Origin: Borreliella californiensis
GTDB taxonomy: Bacteria > Spirochaetota > Spirochaetia > Borreliales > Borreliaceae
Length of the DNA: 64,000 bases
Assembly: GCF_014205885.1 (NCBI RefSeq)
Contig: NZ_JACHFB010000001.1
Location: forward strand, 248,001-312,000
Reading direction: 5' to 3'
Shown: in pieces, positions 9,822-18,092 of the stretch
Layout: every line of letters begins with the position of its first letter
How positions within the stretch are numbered: the stretch's first letter is position 1
Position numbers and translations under genes: made by a program
Notes under the pieces: model-generated
What the model was told of the DNA's origin: nothing
Seen by the model: only the letters and a program-made list of their open reading frames with translations
Databases searched by the model: none

Positions 9822-11387
9822 TTAAATATATTTATTTGCAATCTTTTCAAAGCGATCAATACCAATTATTTTGATAAATCCAGCTAATTTGGGACCTTTT
9901 TCTTTATCGATTAAAATTTTATAAATTTGTTTAAAAAACAAGGCGGGTTCTATATTATTTTCTCTTGAAGTTTTATATATTTCGTTTTGAATGTCTTGTT
10001 CTGTAGCAACTTCAAAATTTTTCTTTAAAAAATCCAAAAGTTCAGTAATTGCTTTTTTGCTATTTTCTTCTAGTATTTCTATATTATCAAATTTAGATCT
10101 TAATGAAAATTTAAAATCCTCAGGTGCAAAATCTCTTATCCAATTAATTGCGCAGTTTATTTTATTTATTAGTTTGTCTTTTTGATCTTCTTGAACGTTT
10201 TTCAAGTAATTTAAAATTTTATTTATATTATTTTCAAATATTTGGCAGATTACACTTAAATGTCTAAATCCGATTTGATAAGGCATTCTTTTGCTTGGCG
10301 TGTATGGTTGAGATAGTTCGTAAATTCTTTTAAAAGTTCTTTTTTTTTCTTCTTTTACATCTTCTATTCCATAGTAGATTCTCTCAAACTTGTCGTAATC
10401 TTCGTATATTTTAATTACGTCAAGATCAAATGAGATTGAAAATTCAGTATTTGGTTTTGTAGCAACAAATAAAAATCTTGTGACTTCGGGTGTGTAGACC
10501 TCAAGAACATCTTTAAGTGATATGACATCTCCTGATGAGGAGGATATTTTTCCACCACGTCCTTTTATTGAAATAAAGTCATATTGAAATGTTACAGGAG
10601 GGCTACCTTGAAAAATTTTTATAATATTTTTAGATGTATCAAAACTGCCGCCACTGCTGTGGTGGTCTTTTCCTGCAGGTTCAAAGTCAACTTTTTCATA
10701 TTTCCATCTCATGGGCCAATCTATTCTCCAAGGAAGTTTAATGGCCCATGTGGTTCTTATATCTAGAGATTCTTGATTACCACATTCACATGAGTACTCA
10801 ACAGAGTAATGATTGTCATAATTATTTACAGTTGTTGTATCTCTATTGCATTTTGTACAAAATATGCTGATTGGATACCAATTTTCTTCAAGCTTTGAAG
10901 TTCTATATTCGTTTAATGCTTCAGAGAGTTCTTTTTTATGATCAAGTGCAAATTTTATTTGGCTTGCATAAGCATTGTTGGTATATTGTTTACTTTGGTC
11001 AATGAATTCAGGATTGATCCCCACTATAGGCAGATATTTTTCAAATTCAATTTCATTGGCTCTTGCATAACTTGTTTTGTGGCTTCTTGTGTCAGGGACT
11101 CTTGTTATTGCTTGCCTTAAATAAGTTATAAGAAGTTCTTGTTCTGGCATATTTTTGGGAACTTTTCGAAATACGTCGTAATTATCCCAAGAATAAATAA
11201 ATCTTACTTTTGATCCAGAGTCTCTCAGAGCTCTTGCTACAAGGTCTACCGAGATAACTTCTCTGAAATTGCCAATGTGCACAGTTCCAGATGGAGTAAT
11301 TCCTGAGGCTACTGTGTATAAGTCTTTTGGACCTTTTTCTTTTTTTATTTTTTCTGCGTAAAAATCCGCCCAGTGCGCTGTTTTCAC
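9822..11387 (-). CDS. lysS: Lysyl-tRNA synthetase, class I (archaeal type)
   Basis: Charges tRNA-Lys. 521 residues with class I features, unlike the class II enzyme of most bacteria: HIGH-like HIGN at 37-40 ([10 protein letters not shown]), KMSKS-like KISSSSG at 280-286, and a probable zinc knuckle with Cys 177/180 and 200/202. The presence of class I LysRS in Borrelia is well established and usually explained by ancient transfer from archaea. It lies downstream of era on the minus strand with an 82-nt gap. Confidence 0.97.
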   Translation of the reverse strand: MKTAHWADFYAEKIKKEKGPKDLYTVASGITPSGTVHIGNFREVISVDLVARALRDSGSKVRFIYSWDNYDVFRKVPKNMPEQELLITYLRQAITRVPDTRSHKTSYARANEIEFEKYLPIVGINPEFIDQSKQYTNNAYASQIKFALDHKKELSEALNEYRTSKLEENWYPISIFCTKCNRDTTTVNNYDNHYSVEYSCECGNQESLDIRTTWAIKLPWRIDWPMRWKYEKVDFEPAGKDHHSSGGSFDTSKNIIKIFQGSPPVTFQYDFISIKGRGGKISSSSGDVISLKDVLEVYTPEVTRFLFVATKPNTEFSISFDLDVIKIYEDYDKFERIYYGIEDVKEEKKRTFKRIYELSQPYTPSKRMPYQIGFRHLSVICQIFENNINKILNYLKNVQEDQKDKLINKINCAINWIRDFAPEDFKFSLRSKFDNIEILEENSKKAITELLDFLKKNFEVATEQDIQNEIYKTSRENNIEPALFFKQIYKILIDKEKGPKLAGFIKIIGIDRFEKIANKYI

Positions 11388-11469
11388 ATTTTGTTCCTAA
11401 TTTAAATTTAGGTAAATTTTAACATTTTGTCTTTCAAGTTTCAAGAATTTAGGAAATTGTAGTTGAATG

Positions 11470-12342
11470 TTAGTTTATAAGTCTTTTTATTAGTTTGTCT
11501 TCTTTGTTCCAATTTTTTTTAAGCTTTACCTGTAAGAATAGGTTGCATTTTGTTTCAAAAATTTTTGCAATTGTTTTTCTTGCTTTTTCTCCTATTGATT
11601 TTATTTCTTTCCCGTTTTTCCCTACAATTATTCCTTTTTGACTTTCATTTGCTACAAAAATATTTGCCCTGATAAAAAGACTTCCTTTTTTATTTTCTAA
11701 GGTATCAATATCTACATACAAAGAGTAGGGAAGTTCTTTTTTTAGGTTTTCAATAGCTTTTTCCCTTATTATTTCGCTAATTCTAAAATTTATTTCTTGA
11801 TCGGTGTAGTATTCTTGTGGATAATAAAGCGGGCCTTCTGAAAAATTTTCATAAATTTTATTTTTTAATTCTTCTGTGTTAATTTTTTTTTCAGCAGATA
11901 TTTTAATTATGTTGTTATCTTCTATTCCTTTTTCTTTTAGAAATTGTGCTATTTCGTTTATTTTTGCATTTTTAAGATCAATTTTATTGAGTATTACTAA
12001 AAATTTAATTTTAGAGTTTTTAATTATTTCTAACATTTTATTTTCTTCCTCTCCAGGTTTGTCTTGAATGTCTATTATGTATAAAATAAGTTCAACTTCT
12101 CCTATTGAAGAATGTATGTTTTTCATCATTGCAATATTAAACTTTTTTTTACTTAGATGAAATCCTGGTGTGTCTATAAAAATAATTTGTCCTCTGTGGT
12201 CTGTAAAGATTCCTTTTATTTTATTTCTAGTTGTTTGTGGAATAGGGGATATTATTGATATTTTATGTCCGCATATTGAATTTAAAAGGGTAGATTTTCC
12301 AGTTGATGGTCTACCAAGTATTGCTGCAAATCCCGATTTCAT
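11470..12342 (-). CDS. era: GTPase Era
   Basis: GTPase that binds 16S rRNA and assists 30S maturation. 290 residues. G1 is GRPSTGKST (10-18; most Era proteins have GRPNVGKST), followed by the TTRNKIKGI switch, G3 DTPGFH and G4 NKID. The C-terminal KH domain includes [19 protein letters not shown], the RNA-binding GxxG loop. Length is typical. It is upstream of lysS and divergent from the zinc-ribbon gene at 12447. Confidence 0.96.
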   Translation of the reverse strand: MKSGFAAILGRPSTGKSTLLNSICGHKISIISPIPQTTRNKIKGIFTDHRGQIIFIDTPGFHLSKKKFNIAMMKNIHSSIGEVELILYIIDIQDKPGEEENKMLEIIKNSKIKFLVILNKIDLKNAKINEIAQFLKEKGIEDNNIIKISAEKKINTEELKNKIYENFSEGPLYYPQEYYTDQEINFRISEIIREKAIENLKKELPYSLYVDIDTLENKKGSLFIRANIFVANESQKGIIVGKNGKEIKSIGEKARKTIAKIFETKCNLFLQVKLKKNWNKEDKLIKRLIN

Positions 12343-12446
12343 GTTTTAGCATTCCTTAAATATGTAATATTCATATGTTTTTTATTATAATTAATTATAT
12401 ATTATTTTAAATACTTATTTTTAAGTAAAATTTGAGGAATTTTCGT

Positions 12447-12803
12447 TTGGCAAAGGTAACTTTTGAAGTTTTTTGTGAGCAATGTGGTGAAAAAGTTGGA
12501 CTTAATCGGTCTGTTTGTCCTAATTGTGCTGCTAAGCTTGGTGATATTGAATGTCCAAAGTGTAGGCACGTAGGTCCAGTCTCCGCTTTTGGAGAAGGTT
12601 GTCCTAATTGTCACTACAGTCCTTTTCAAGAGCTTAAAGAAAAACCCTTTAAAAGAAAAGAAAGATCAAGAATGGTAAGCAATAGAGCAGCTTCTAAAGT
12701 CTTTGTAAGGCTTTTCCATTTTGGGATTAATGCTGATATTTTGCTTTATTTATTTTCAAGTTTTTTATTTGTTATACTTTTTCTTTTTATTGTTTATGGC
12801 TAA
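12447..12803 (+). CDS. Small double zinc-ribbon membrane protein, unknown function
   Basis: 118 residues. The start is TTG 12447, placed 8 nt after GAGGA (12434-12438); an in-frame TTG at 12432 overlaps that ribosome site. It carries two CxxC...CxxC zinc-ribbon-like units (Cys 10/13/24/27 and 36/39/52/55), a basic stretch (about 65-75) and a single C-terminal hydrophobic helix (about 95-116). That suggests a tail-anchored protein with its zinc ribbons in the cytoplasm. I recognise no named family. The next gene starts 9 nt after its stop. Confidence 0.75.
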   Translation: MAKVTFEVFCEQCGEKVGLNRSVCPNCAAKLGDIECPKCRHVGPVSAFGEGCPNCHYSPFQELKEKPFKRKERSRMVSNRAASKVFVRLFHFGINADILLYLFSSFLFVILFLFIVYG

Positions 12804-12812
12804 AGGCTTTTT

Positions 12813-13223
12813 ATGGGTATTACAGTTTTTTATTTATTTTCTATTTTTACATCTTTTGTTATGGGTTCTAGTATGGAGTCTGTTAAAGAGAATATTCTTA
12901 AAAGTACTATTTTTTATTATGATGTTGAAGAAGTTGAATTTCCTTATGCTAGGAAGCAGACTTTACAATTTATTGCTAAAACCCATTTAAAATATGCTGT
13001 TTTTAATTTTGACAAAAATAAAATGTTTTCGTACACTTTTGTTTTTGATAAAAAATTAATATCTCAGTATGCAATTTTTATTGAGGTAAAAAAAAAGTTT
13101 GGCGAGGCTACACTGGTAACACCTTTGAATTATTTATGGGATCTTGGTGATTATATTATTGTTTTAAATAAAAATATTTTAAGAATGACTTTGAAATCTT
13201 ATATTTCAAATTATAATAAATGA
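12813..13223 (+). CDS. Unknown small protein with N-terminal hydrophobic segment
   Basis: 136 residues from ATG 12813, with AAAGG (12802-12806) about 6 nt upstream. Residues 1-20 (MGITVFYLFSIFTSFVMGSS) could be a signal peptide, though the n-region lacks a positive charge. The rest is a compact alpha/beta-like sequence containing VEEVEFPYARKQTLQF and SYTFVFDKKL. No family recognised. It sits between the zinc-ribbon and DUF192 genes with short gaps, so the three are probably co-transcribed. Confidence 0.7.
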   Translation: MGITVFYLFSIFTSFVMGSSMESVKENILKSTIFYYDVEEVEFPYARKQTLQFIAKTHLKYAVFNFDKNKMFSYTFVFDKKLISQYAIFIEVKKKFGEATLVTPLNYLWDLGDYIIVLNKNILRMTLKSYISNYNK

Positions 13224-13242
13224 TTTTTAATAAGGCTTATAA

Positions 13243-13692
13243 TTGAAAAAAATTTTAAAACGGTTTTTATTTTTAGTTTTGTCGATGTCTTTTTTATCTT
13301 TTTCCGATCATTTTTATGATAAAGAAATTGTGATAAATGGATTTAAGTTTTTTGTAAAAATAGCATCTAATGAGTTTGATAGGGCAAAAGGTTATATGGG
13401 TACTCAAAAGGTTGAATATGGCAGTGGGATGCTTTTTGTTTTTAAAAAAGAGCAAAATTTATCTTTTTGGATGGAAAATACACCTTTGCCGCTTGAAATA
13501 GCTTATATTAATTCAAATGGAATTATTAAAGAGATTTATGATTTAGAACCGTACTCTAGGGCAAATGTTAATTCTCTTTATAAGGCAAAGTATGCTCTTG
13601 AGCTTCCAAGGGGCTCATTTTCTAAATTTAGAATAAAAATAGGTTATAAGGTGCATTTTTGCTTTGATATTAATTCTTTATTAGTAGAATAA
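13243..13692 (+). CDS. DUF192 family exported protein
   Basis: 149 residues, TTG start at 13243 behind AAGG. An N-terminal signal peptide (basic KKILKRF then LFLVLSMSFLSF) precedes a DUF192 domain recognisable from the RAKGYMG block, GSGMLFVFKKE, FWMENTPLPLEIAYI and the C-terminal YALELPRGSF plus GYKVHF. DUF192 proteins are small, usually secreted or periplasmic, and have no agreed biochemical role. Last gene of a small plus-strand group; it converges on the next gene with an 8-nt gap. Confidence 0.85.
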   Translation: MKKILKRFLFLVLSMSFLSFSDHFYDKEIVINGFKFFVKIASNEFDRAKGYMGTQKVEYGSGMLFVFKKEQNLSFWMENTPLPLEIAYINSNGIIKEIYDLEPYSRANVNSLYKAKYALELPRGSFSKFRIKIGYKVHFCFDINSLLVE

Positions 13693-13700
13693 TTTTGAAA

Positions 13701-14387
13701 TTATTGGGCTTTTATTTCTTGAAGTTCTTCTTCAATTTGATCTTCTTTAAGATCATTTTTATCAGATTCTTTTGTTGAATTTATTTTTTCTTGCTTTAAG
13801 GTAGATTGTTCGCTTGATTCATTTGTATTGTTATTTGTTTCATTATTGTCAATGTTTTCGTTGTTGGTTGTTATTATTTTTTTAAAAATAGTTATTGTTG
13901 ATGCAATCTCGTCAATTGAATCAAGCAAAAATGTATCACTTGCGAATTCTTCTGCTTTTACAATATATACTAAAGAGTTGAGTCCTTTTTCTGCATTATG
14001 AATAATCTCCCACGATCCGAATACTCTGTTATTATAGCTATCGCTCATAAGGGAGTCAGATATTTCTTTTATTTTTTGTGTGTTTATATCAAATACTTTT
14101 ACAATTCCAAATATTTCTCTTATCTTTGAATTTTTATATGAGTTTAGTCTTGATCTGATGATTACCTCTTCTCTTTCGTTATTGTTTATATCTTTAAATG
14201 CTATAAAGTCATTTTCTGAGTCTATTTTATATTCAATTTTGTTTTTATCTAAAAATTTTTTAATTCTCTTGTCGTATTGTATATTCTTATGATTGCAAGA
14301 AATGAGTGCAAAAATGATAATAATCATACCGTAGAATAATGTATTAATATTCATTATTCTTGCAATTAACATTGTATTATGTAACAT
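13701..14387 (-). CDS. Putative lipoprotein, unknown function
   Basis: Up to 228 residues. A hydrophobic segment ends in a lipobox-like ALISC, so lipidation at that Cys is likely. Three in-frame ATGs (14387, 14372, 14354) precede it and none has a clear ribosome site; I give the longest. The middle (about 35-145) looks folded (EREEVIIRSRL, GSWEIIHNAEKGLNSLVYIV). The last 60 residues are low-complexity, rich in Asn, Glu, Ser and Lys. No named family. It is divergent from the glycosyltransferase-like gene. Confidence 0.7.
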   Translation of the reverse strand: MLHNTMLIARIMNINTLFYGMIIIIFALISCNHKNIQYDKRIKKFLDKNKIEYKIDSENDFIAFKDINNNEREEVIIRSRLNSYKNSKIREIFGIVKVFDINTQKIKEISDSLMSDSYNNRVFGSWEIIHNAEKGLNSLVYIVKAEEFASDTFLLDSIDEIASTITIFKKIITTNNENIDNNETNNNTNESSEQSTLKQEKINSTKESDKNDLKEDQIEEELQEIKAQ

Positions 14388-14429
14388 ATGATTATTATAA
14401 TTTAATTGTAAGGATTTTAAAAGTAATTT

Positions 14430-15389
14430 ATGCGTCTTCCAGGTAGTGGCTATTCATATACTGTTATTCAATCTAAAAATAATTATTCACAAAAATCTTC
14501 TTTTGGAATTTCTTTTGTAATATTAAGCAGAGGAACAAAAATTTTTAGAGAAGATTTGTTTGAATTTTTATCAAATTTTGACTTTATAAGAGAAATAATT
14601 TCAATTGAAAAACAGAGTAATAGAAGTTCTTTGCAGTTCATTTCAGAAAGTTATGGCAAGTTAAAATTTATTTTACTTTCTGATGATTTAAATTCAGGAG
14701 AAAAGGTTAATTTAGCAATGAAAGAATCCAGCTGTGATTTTGTTTTTGTTTTGCAAAGTGATATGTACTTGTTAAATCCTTTTTGGATTCCAAATATATT
14801 CGATGAAATAGTTAAAAAAAATGTTCTTCTTGTTGGGGGTGAGTTTTTTGATAAAGAAGAGGAAATGATTCCTTCAATTTTTCTTCCTAGCATAGATAAA
14901 AAGCAAAAGTTTAAGGTAATTTTAGTAAATTCTGAAAAAGACTATGAAAAAACTTTGATTACCATGGATTATTGCGGACTTTATTCTAAAGAGAAATTTT
15001 TACAGCTTGGAGGTTTTGACTCAAGGATTCAAAATGAATATTTTCAAAGAATAGATTTTGGGCTAAGAGCTGTTTATTTTGGTGAGCATGTTTATATTTA
15101 TAGAAAGCTGAGAATCCAGTATACTGCATTAAATTCACCAGAAAATTTAACCAAAAGTAAAAGTTTTTTGATTTTTTTGCTTAAGAATTATGTCCCAATT
15201 TTTGTTGGAAATGGCGTTGTTTTTTCTTTTTTTAGGTTTTGTAAAATTTGTTTAAAATACAAAATTAATCCTTTTCTCTTCCAAAAAGAGTTTAAGCAGA
15301 TAAAAGGTGAGATTGTTAAAAATAGCTTAAGATTTAAAGGAGACTTAAAGAGTGCCATTGAGCTTTGGGAAAATGATATTATTGATTGA
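14430..15389 (+). CDS. Glycosyltransferase family 2-like protein
   Basis: 319 residues, ATG start after AAGGA (14411-14415). The fold looks like a GT-A transferase: a beta strand GISFVILSRGT, SDDLNSGEKVNLAMKES, then DFVFVLQSDMYLLNPFW, in which QSD sits where the metal-binding DxD normally lies. Later, CGLYSKEKFLQLGGFDSRI and RIDFGLRAVYFGEHV match the GT2 'GGFDe...eDvDl..R' region. Donor and acceptor are unknown. The amidase gene overlaps its 3' end, so a shared role in envelope synthesis is plausible. Confidence 0.7.
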   Translation: MRLPGSGYSYTVIQSKNNYSQKSSFGISFVILSRGTKIFREDLFEFLSNFDFIREIISIEKQSNRSSLQFISESYGKLKFILLSDDLNSGEKVNLAMKESSCDFVFVLQSDMYLLNPFWIPNIFDEIVKKNVLLVGGEFFDKEEEMIPSIFLPSIDKKQKFKVILVNSEKDYEKTLITMDYCGLYSKEKFLQLGGFDSRIQNEYFQRIDFGLRAVYFGEHVYIYRKLRIQYTALNSPENLTKSKSFLIFLLKNYVPIFVGNGVVFSFFRFCKICLKYKINPFLFQKEFKQIKGEIVKNSLRFKGDLKSAIELWENDIID

Positions 15390-16380
15390 TTTGATTTTGT
15401 TTTCATACTTAAGCTTGTATTCTAAGACCTCCGATTATTTAAATGTTCTTGATTTTTTTGATACTAATGTTTTCAAGTTCGATTTTAACATTGAAAATGA
15501 TGTTTTTACAATTGAAAATGATAAGGGATATTTAAAGTTTAGGGTAGGCTTTGAATATGCGCTTACATCTTCTGGTTATTATATGTTTGTAGACCCAATT
15601 ATTGACATTCGTGGAGAAATTTTAATAAGTCAAAAGGTATTAAAAAAAATTGAAAATTATTTCAGTTCTCTTAAAGGTTATAATAAACCCAGAATTACTT
15701 CGATAATCATTGATCCTGGACATGGTGGACACGATACTGGTGCGGTTGTGACTTTAAAGATAAATGGTTATGATGTTGTGCTTAAGGAAAAAGATTTTGC
15801 ATTAACCTATTCTATATATTTGTCTAAAATTTTAAGTAATTATTTTGTTAATAAAAATGTTTTATTAACTCGTATAAATGACGTTTATTTAACTTTAAAA
15901 GAACGGTCAGAATTTGCAAATGCAATAAAGCCAAATTTTCCCAATAATGTTATATTTTTATCCATACATGCTAATGATGCTCCAAATAGTGAAGCTAGGG
16001 GAGTTGAATTTTGGTATCTTCCTAAGGATTCAAAAAGAGAAGTTATTAAAGATTTTAAGGGATATGATATTAAAGGTAATAGATACTTAAGCGAGCTTAA
16101 TGATATACTAGATATCAAATATAAATATGAATCAAAAGTCTTGGCTGAAATTTTATATAAAGTTTTTAAAAGTGAGTTAAGCGAAACTAATATTAGGCCA
16201 ATCAGAGAAGAGCAATGGTTTGTAATAAAAAACAGCAGTATGCCGGCTGTGTTGATTGAAATGGGGTTTTTGTCCAACATTTTAGATGCTAAATTAATTT
16301 TGGATTATAATTACATGAGCAAGTTTAATATTCTAATACTTAAAGCTTTAATGGAATTTATAAATTTTTATGAAAAATAA
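15373..16380 (+). CDS. N-acetylmuramoyl-L-alanine amidase (Amidase_3)
   Basis: Zinc hydrolase that cleaves the bond between MurNAc and the stem peptide in peptidoglycan. From ATG 15373 it is 335 residues: signal peptide at about 1-18, an N-terminal domain, then the Amidase_3 domain with DPGHGGHDTGA, the LTRxxDxxLTLxER-like LTRINDVYLTLKERSEFAN, FLSIHAND and the catalytic EMGFLSN near the end. A GTG 21 nt upstream is less likely. The start overlaps the upstream gene by 17 nt and the stop overlaps the next gene by 11 nt. Confidence 0.92.
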   Translation: MILLIDLILFSYLSLYSKTSDYLNVLDFFDTNVFKFDFNIENDVFTIENDKGYLKFRVGFEYALTSSGYYMFVDPIIDIRGEILISQKVLKKIENYFSSLKGYNKPRITSIIIDPGHGGHDTGAVVTLKINGYDVVLKEKDFALTYSIYLSKILSNYFVNKNVLLTRINDVYLTLKERSEFANAIKPNFPNNVIFLSIHANDAPNSEARGVEFWYLPKDSKREVIKDFKGYDIKGNRYLSELNDILDIKYKYESKVLAEILYKVFKSELSETNIRPIREEQWFVIKNSSMPAVLIEMGFLSNILDAKLILDYNYMSKFNILILKALMEFINFYEK

Positions 16381-16921
16381 TATTTCGGATGTATTTTTTA
16401 AGTATAATGCAGTGATTTATGAATTTTTAAATTCGAAAAAAGAGCATATGGTTAGAGTGCTTTTGGGGTCTTTGGCAGCAAGCTTTTTGTTTTCTATTTG
16501 TATGGTTTTTTTAAATTATGACAATCTTTTTTCAAAAAAGGTTTTTTATTTTCATTCTAGCAAGGGCTTTGTTGCTAATTTAAGATATTTAAGAGATGGA
16601 AAAAATTTGAAAGATAATTTAGATCTTTTAGTAAAAGATTTTCTTTTAGGAAGCAATGAGGGGTTTTCTTTTGGATTTTTATTAAGTGATGCAAGATTTT
16701 TATATTCTTTTTTAGAAAATGGAATTTATTATATAAATCTTTCAAGAGAATTTTATGATTCTTTTAATAATGATGATTATAATGAATCTTATGAATCTTT
16801 TGATGTTAAGGTTAATCTGTTTGCTATTTCTTTAATAAAAACAATGCGCTTTAACTATCCCGGTAAAATAAAAAAGCTTGTTATTCTTATTGAAGGGTGT
16901 ATCTTGAAAGAGCAAAGTTGA
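16370..16921 (+). CDS. GerMN domain membrane protein
   Basis: 183 residues. A cytoplasmic N-terminus and one transmembrane helix (about 28-48) precede an extracytoplasmic domain (about 57-175) resembling GerMN: VFYFHSSKGFVANLRYL, LLVKDFLLGS, ENGIYYINLSREFYDSF and KKLVILIEG. GerMN domains occur in Bacillus GerM and in cell-envelope lipoproteins, often beside peptidoglycan amidases, as here (11-nt overlap with the amidase). A role with the amidase in wall remodelling is inference. flaA starts 77 nt downstream. Confidence 0.7.
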   Translation: MKNNISDVFFKYNAVIYEFLNSKKEHMVRVLLGSLAASFLFSICMVFLNYDNLFSKKVFYFHSSKGFVANLRYLRDGKNLKDNLDLLVKDFLLGSNEGFSFGFLLSDARFLYSFLENGIYYINLSREFYDSFNNDDYNESYESFDVKVNLFAISLIKTMRFNYPGKIKKLVILIEGCILKEQS

Positions 16922-16998
16922 TAAATTTAATTTTACTAATAACAACAATTAAAAAACGAAAATTTTATAAAAGATTTATATATAAGGAGTTGGTTTAC

Positions 16999-18021
16999 AT
17001 GAAAAGGAAAGCTAAAAGTATTTTATTTTTTTTATTATCCACGGTTCTTTTTGCTCAGACTGATGGATTAACAGAGGGTTCTAAAAGGGCAGAGCCTGGA
17101 GAATTAGTTTTAGATTTTGCTGAGCTTGCAAGAGATCCAAGTTCAACTAAACTTGATCTTACAAATTATGTTGATTATGTATATTCGGGCGCTTCTGGTA
17201 TTGTTAAGCCGGAAGATATGGTTGTAGATCTTGGGATAAATAATTGGAGTGTTTTACTTACTCCTTCTGCAAGGTTGCAGGCCTACGTTAAAAATTCAGT
17301 TGTTGCGCCTGCTATTGTTAAGAGTGAGTCAAAAAGGTATGCAGGCGATACTATTTTAGGAGTAAGAGTTTTATTTCCAAGCTATTCTCAATCATCTGCT
17401 ATGATTATGCCGCCATTTAAAATTCCTTTTTATTCAGGGGAAAATGGGAATCAATTTTTAGGCAAGGGTCTTATTGATAACATTAAAACCATGAAAGAGA
17501 TTAAGGTGTCAGTTTATAGTTTGGGATATGAGATAGATCTTGAAGTTTTATTTGAAGACATGAATGGCATGGAATATGCTTATTCCATGGGTACTTTAAA
17601 GTTTAAAGGGTGGGCTGATTTAATTTGGTCAAATCCTAACTATATTCCTAATATATCATCTAGAATAATTAAAGACGACGTTCCAAATTATCCTCTTGCT
17701 TCAAGTAAAATGAGATTTAAGGCTTTTAGGGTTTCAAAAGGGCATAGTTCAAAAGAGCAAAATTTTATCTTTTATGTTAAAGATTTAAGAGTTCTTTATG
17801 ATAAGTTGAGTGTTTCAATAGATTCTGATATTGATAGTGAGTCTGTATTTAAAGTTTATGAGACTAGTGGAACTGAATCTCTTCGTAAATTAAAGGCACA
17901 CGAAACTTTTAAAAGAGTTTTAAAGCTTAGAGAGAAAATTTCTATGCCTGAAGGTTCTTTCCAAAACTTTATAGAAAAGGTTGAAAGTGAAAAACCTGAA
18001 GAATCATCTCCAAAAAATTAG
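16999..18021 (+). CDS. flaA: Periplasmic flagellar filament outer layer protein FlaA
   Basis: Sheath protein of the spirochete periplasmic flagellum, surrounding the FlaB core. 340 residues from ATG 16999, placed 9 nt after AAGGAG (16984-16989); the frame stays open further upstream but without a ribosome site. The signal peptide is MKRKAKSILFFLLSTVLFAQ. The mature part contains LDFAELARDPSS, IKEIKVSVYSLGYEIDLE-like segments and MGTLKFKGWADLIWSNPNYIP, characteristic of spirochete FlaA. First gene of the flaA-cheA2-cheW3-cheX-cheY3 operon. Confidence 0.96.
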   Translation: MKRKAKSILFFLLSTVLFAQTDGLTEGSKRAEPGELVLDFAELARDPSSTKLDLTNYVDYVYSGASGIVKPEDMVVDLGINNWSVLLTPSARLQAYVKNSVVAPAIVKSESKRYAGDTILGVRVLFPSYSQSSAMIMPPFKIPFYSGENGNQFLGKGLIDNIKTMKEIKVSVYSLGYEIDLEVLFEDMNGMEYAYSMGTLKFKGWADLIWSNPNYIPNISSRIIKDDVPNYPLASSKMRFKAFRVSKGHSSKEQNFIFYVKDLRVLYDKLSVSIDSDIDSESVFKVYETSGTESLRKLKAHETFKRVLKLREKISMPEGSFQNFIEKVESEKPEESSPKN

Positions 18022-18031
18022 GTTTAAATTA

Positions 18032-18067
18032 ATATGTAAAGCTGCCCAAAGGGTTGGCTTTACATAT
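18032..18067 (+). other. Intra-operon hairpin between flaA and cheA2
   Basis: Perfect 11-bp inverted repeat, 18032-18042 (atatgtaaagc) with 18057-18067 (gctttacatat). Its 14-nt loop contains a small inner ccc/ggg pairing. It begins 10 nt after the flaA stop and lacks the T-run of an intrinsic terminator, so it may stabilise or process the flaA mRNA, or partly attenuate read-through into cheA2. Confidence 0.7.
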
Positions 18068-18092
18068 ATAAGATTAAAAAATAGGAAATAGT

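Noticed and set aside
16922..16998. Promoter directly upstream of flaA
   Set aside because: TTGATA (16918-16923) has only a TAATAA at 13 bp, too close for sigma-70; the operon may start further upstream.
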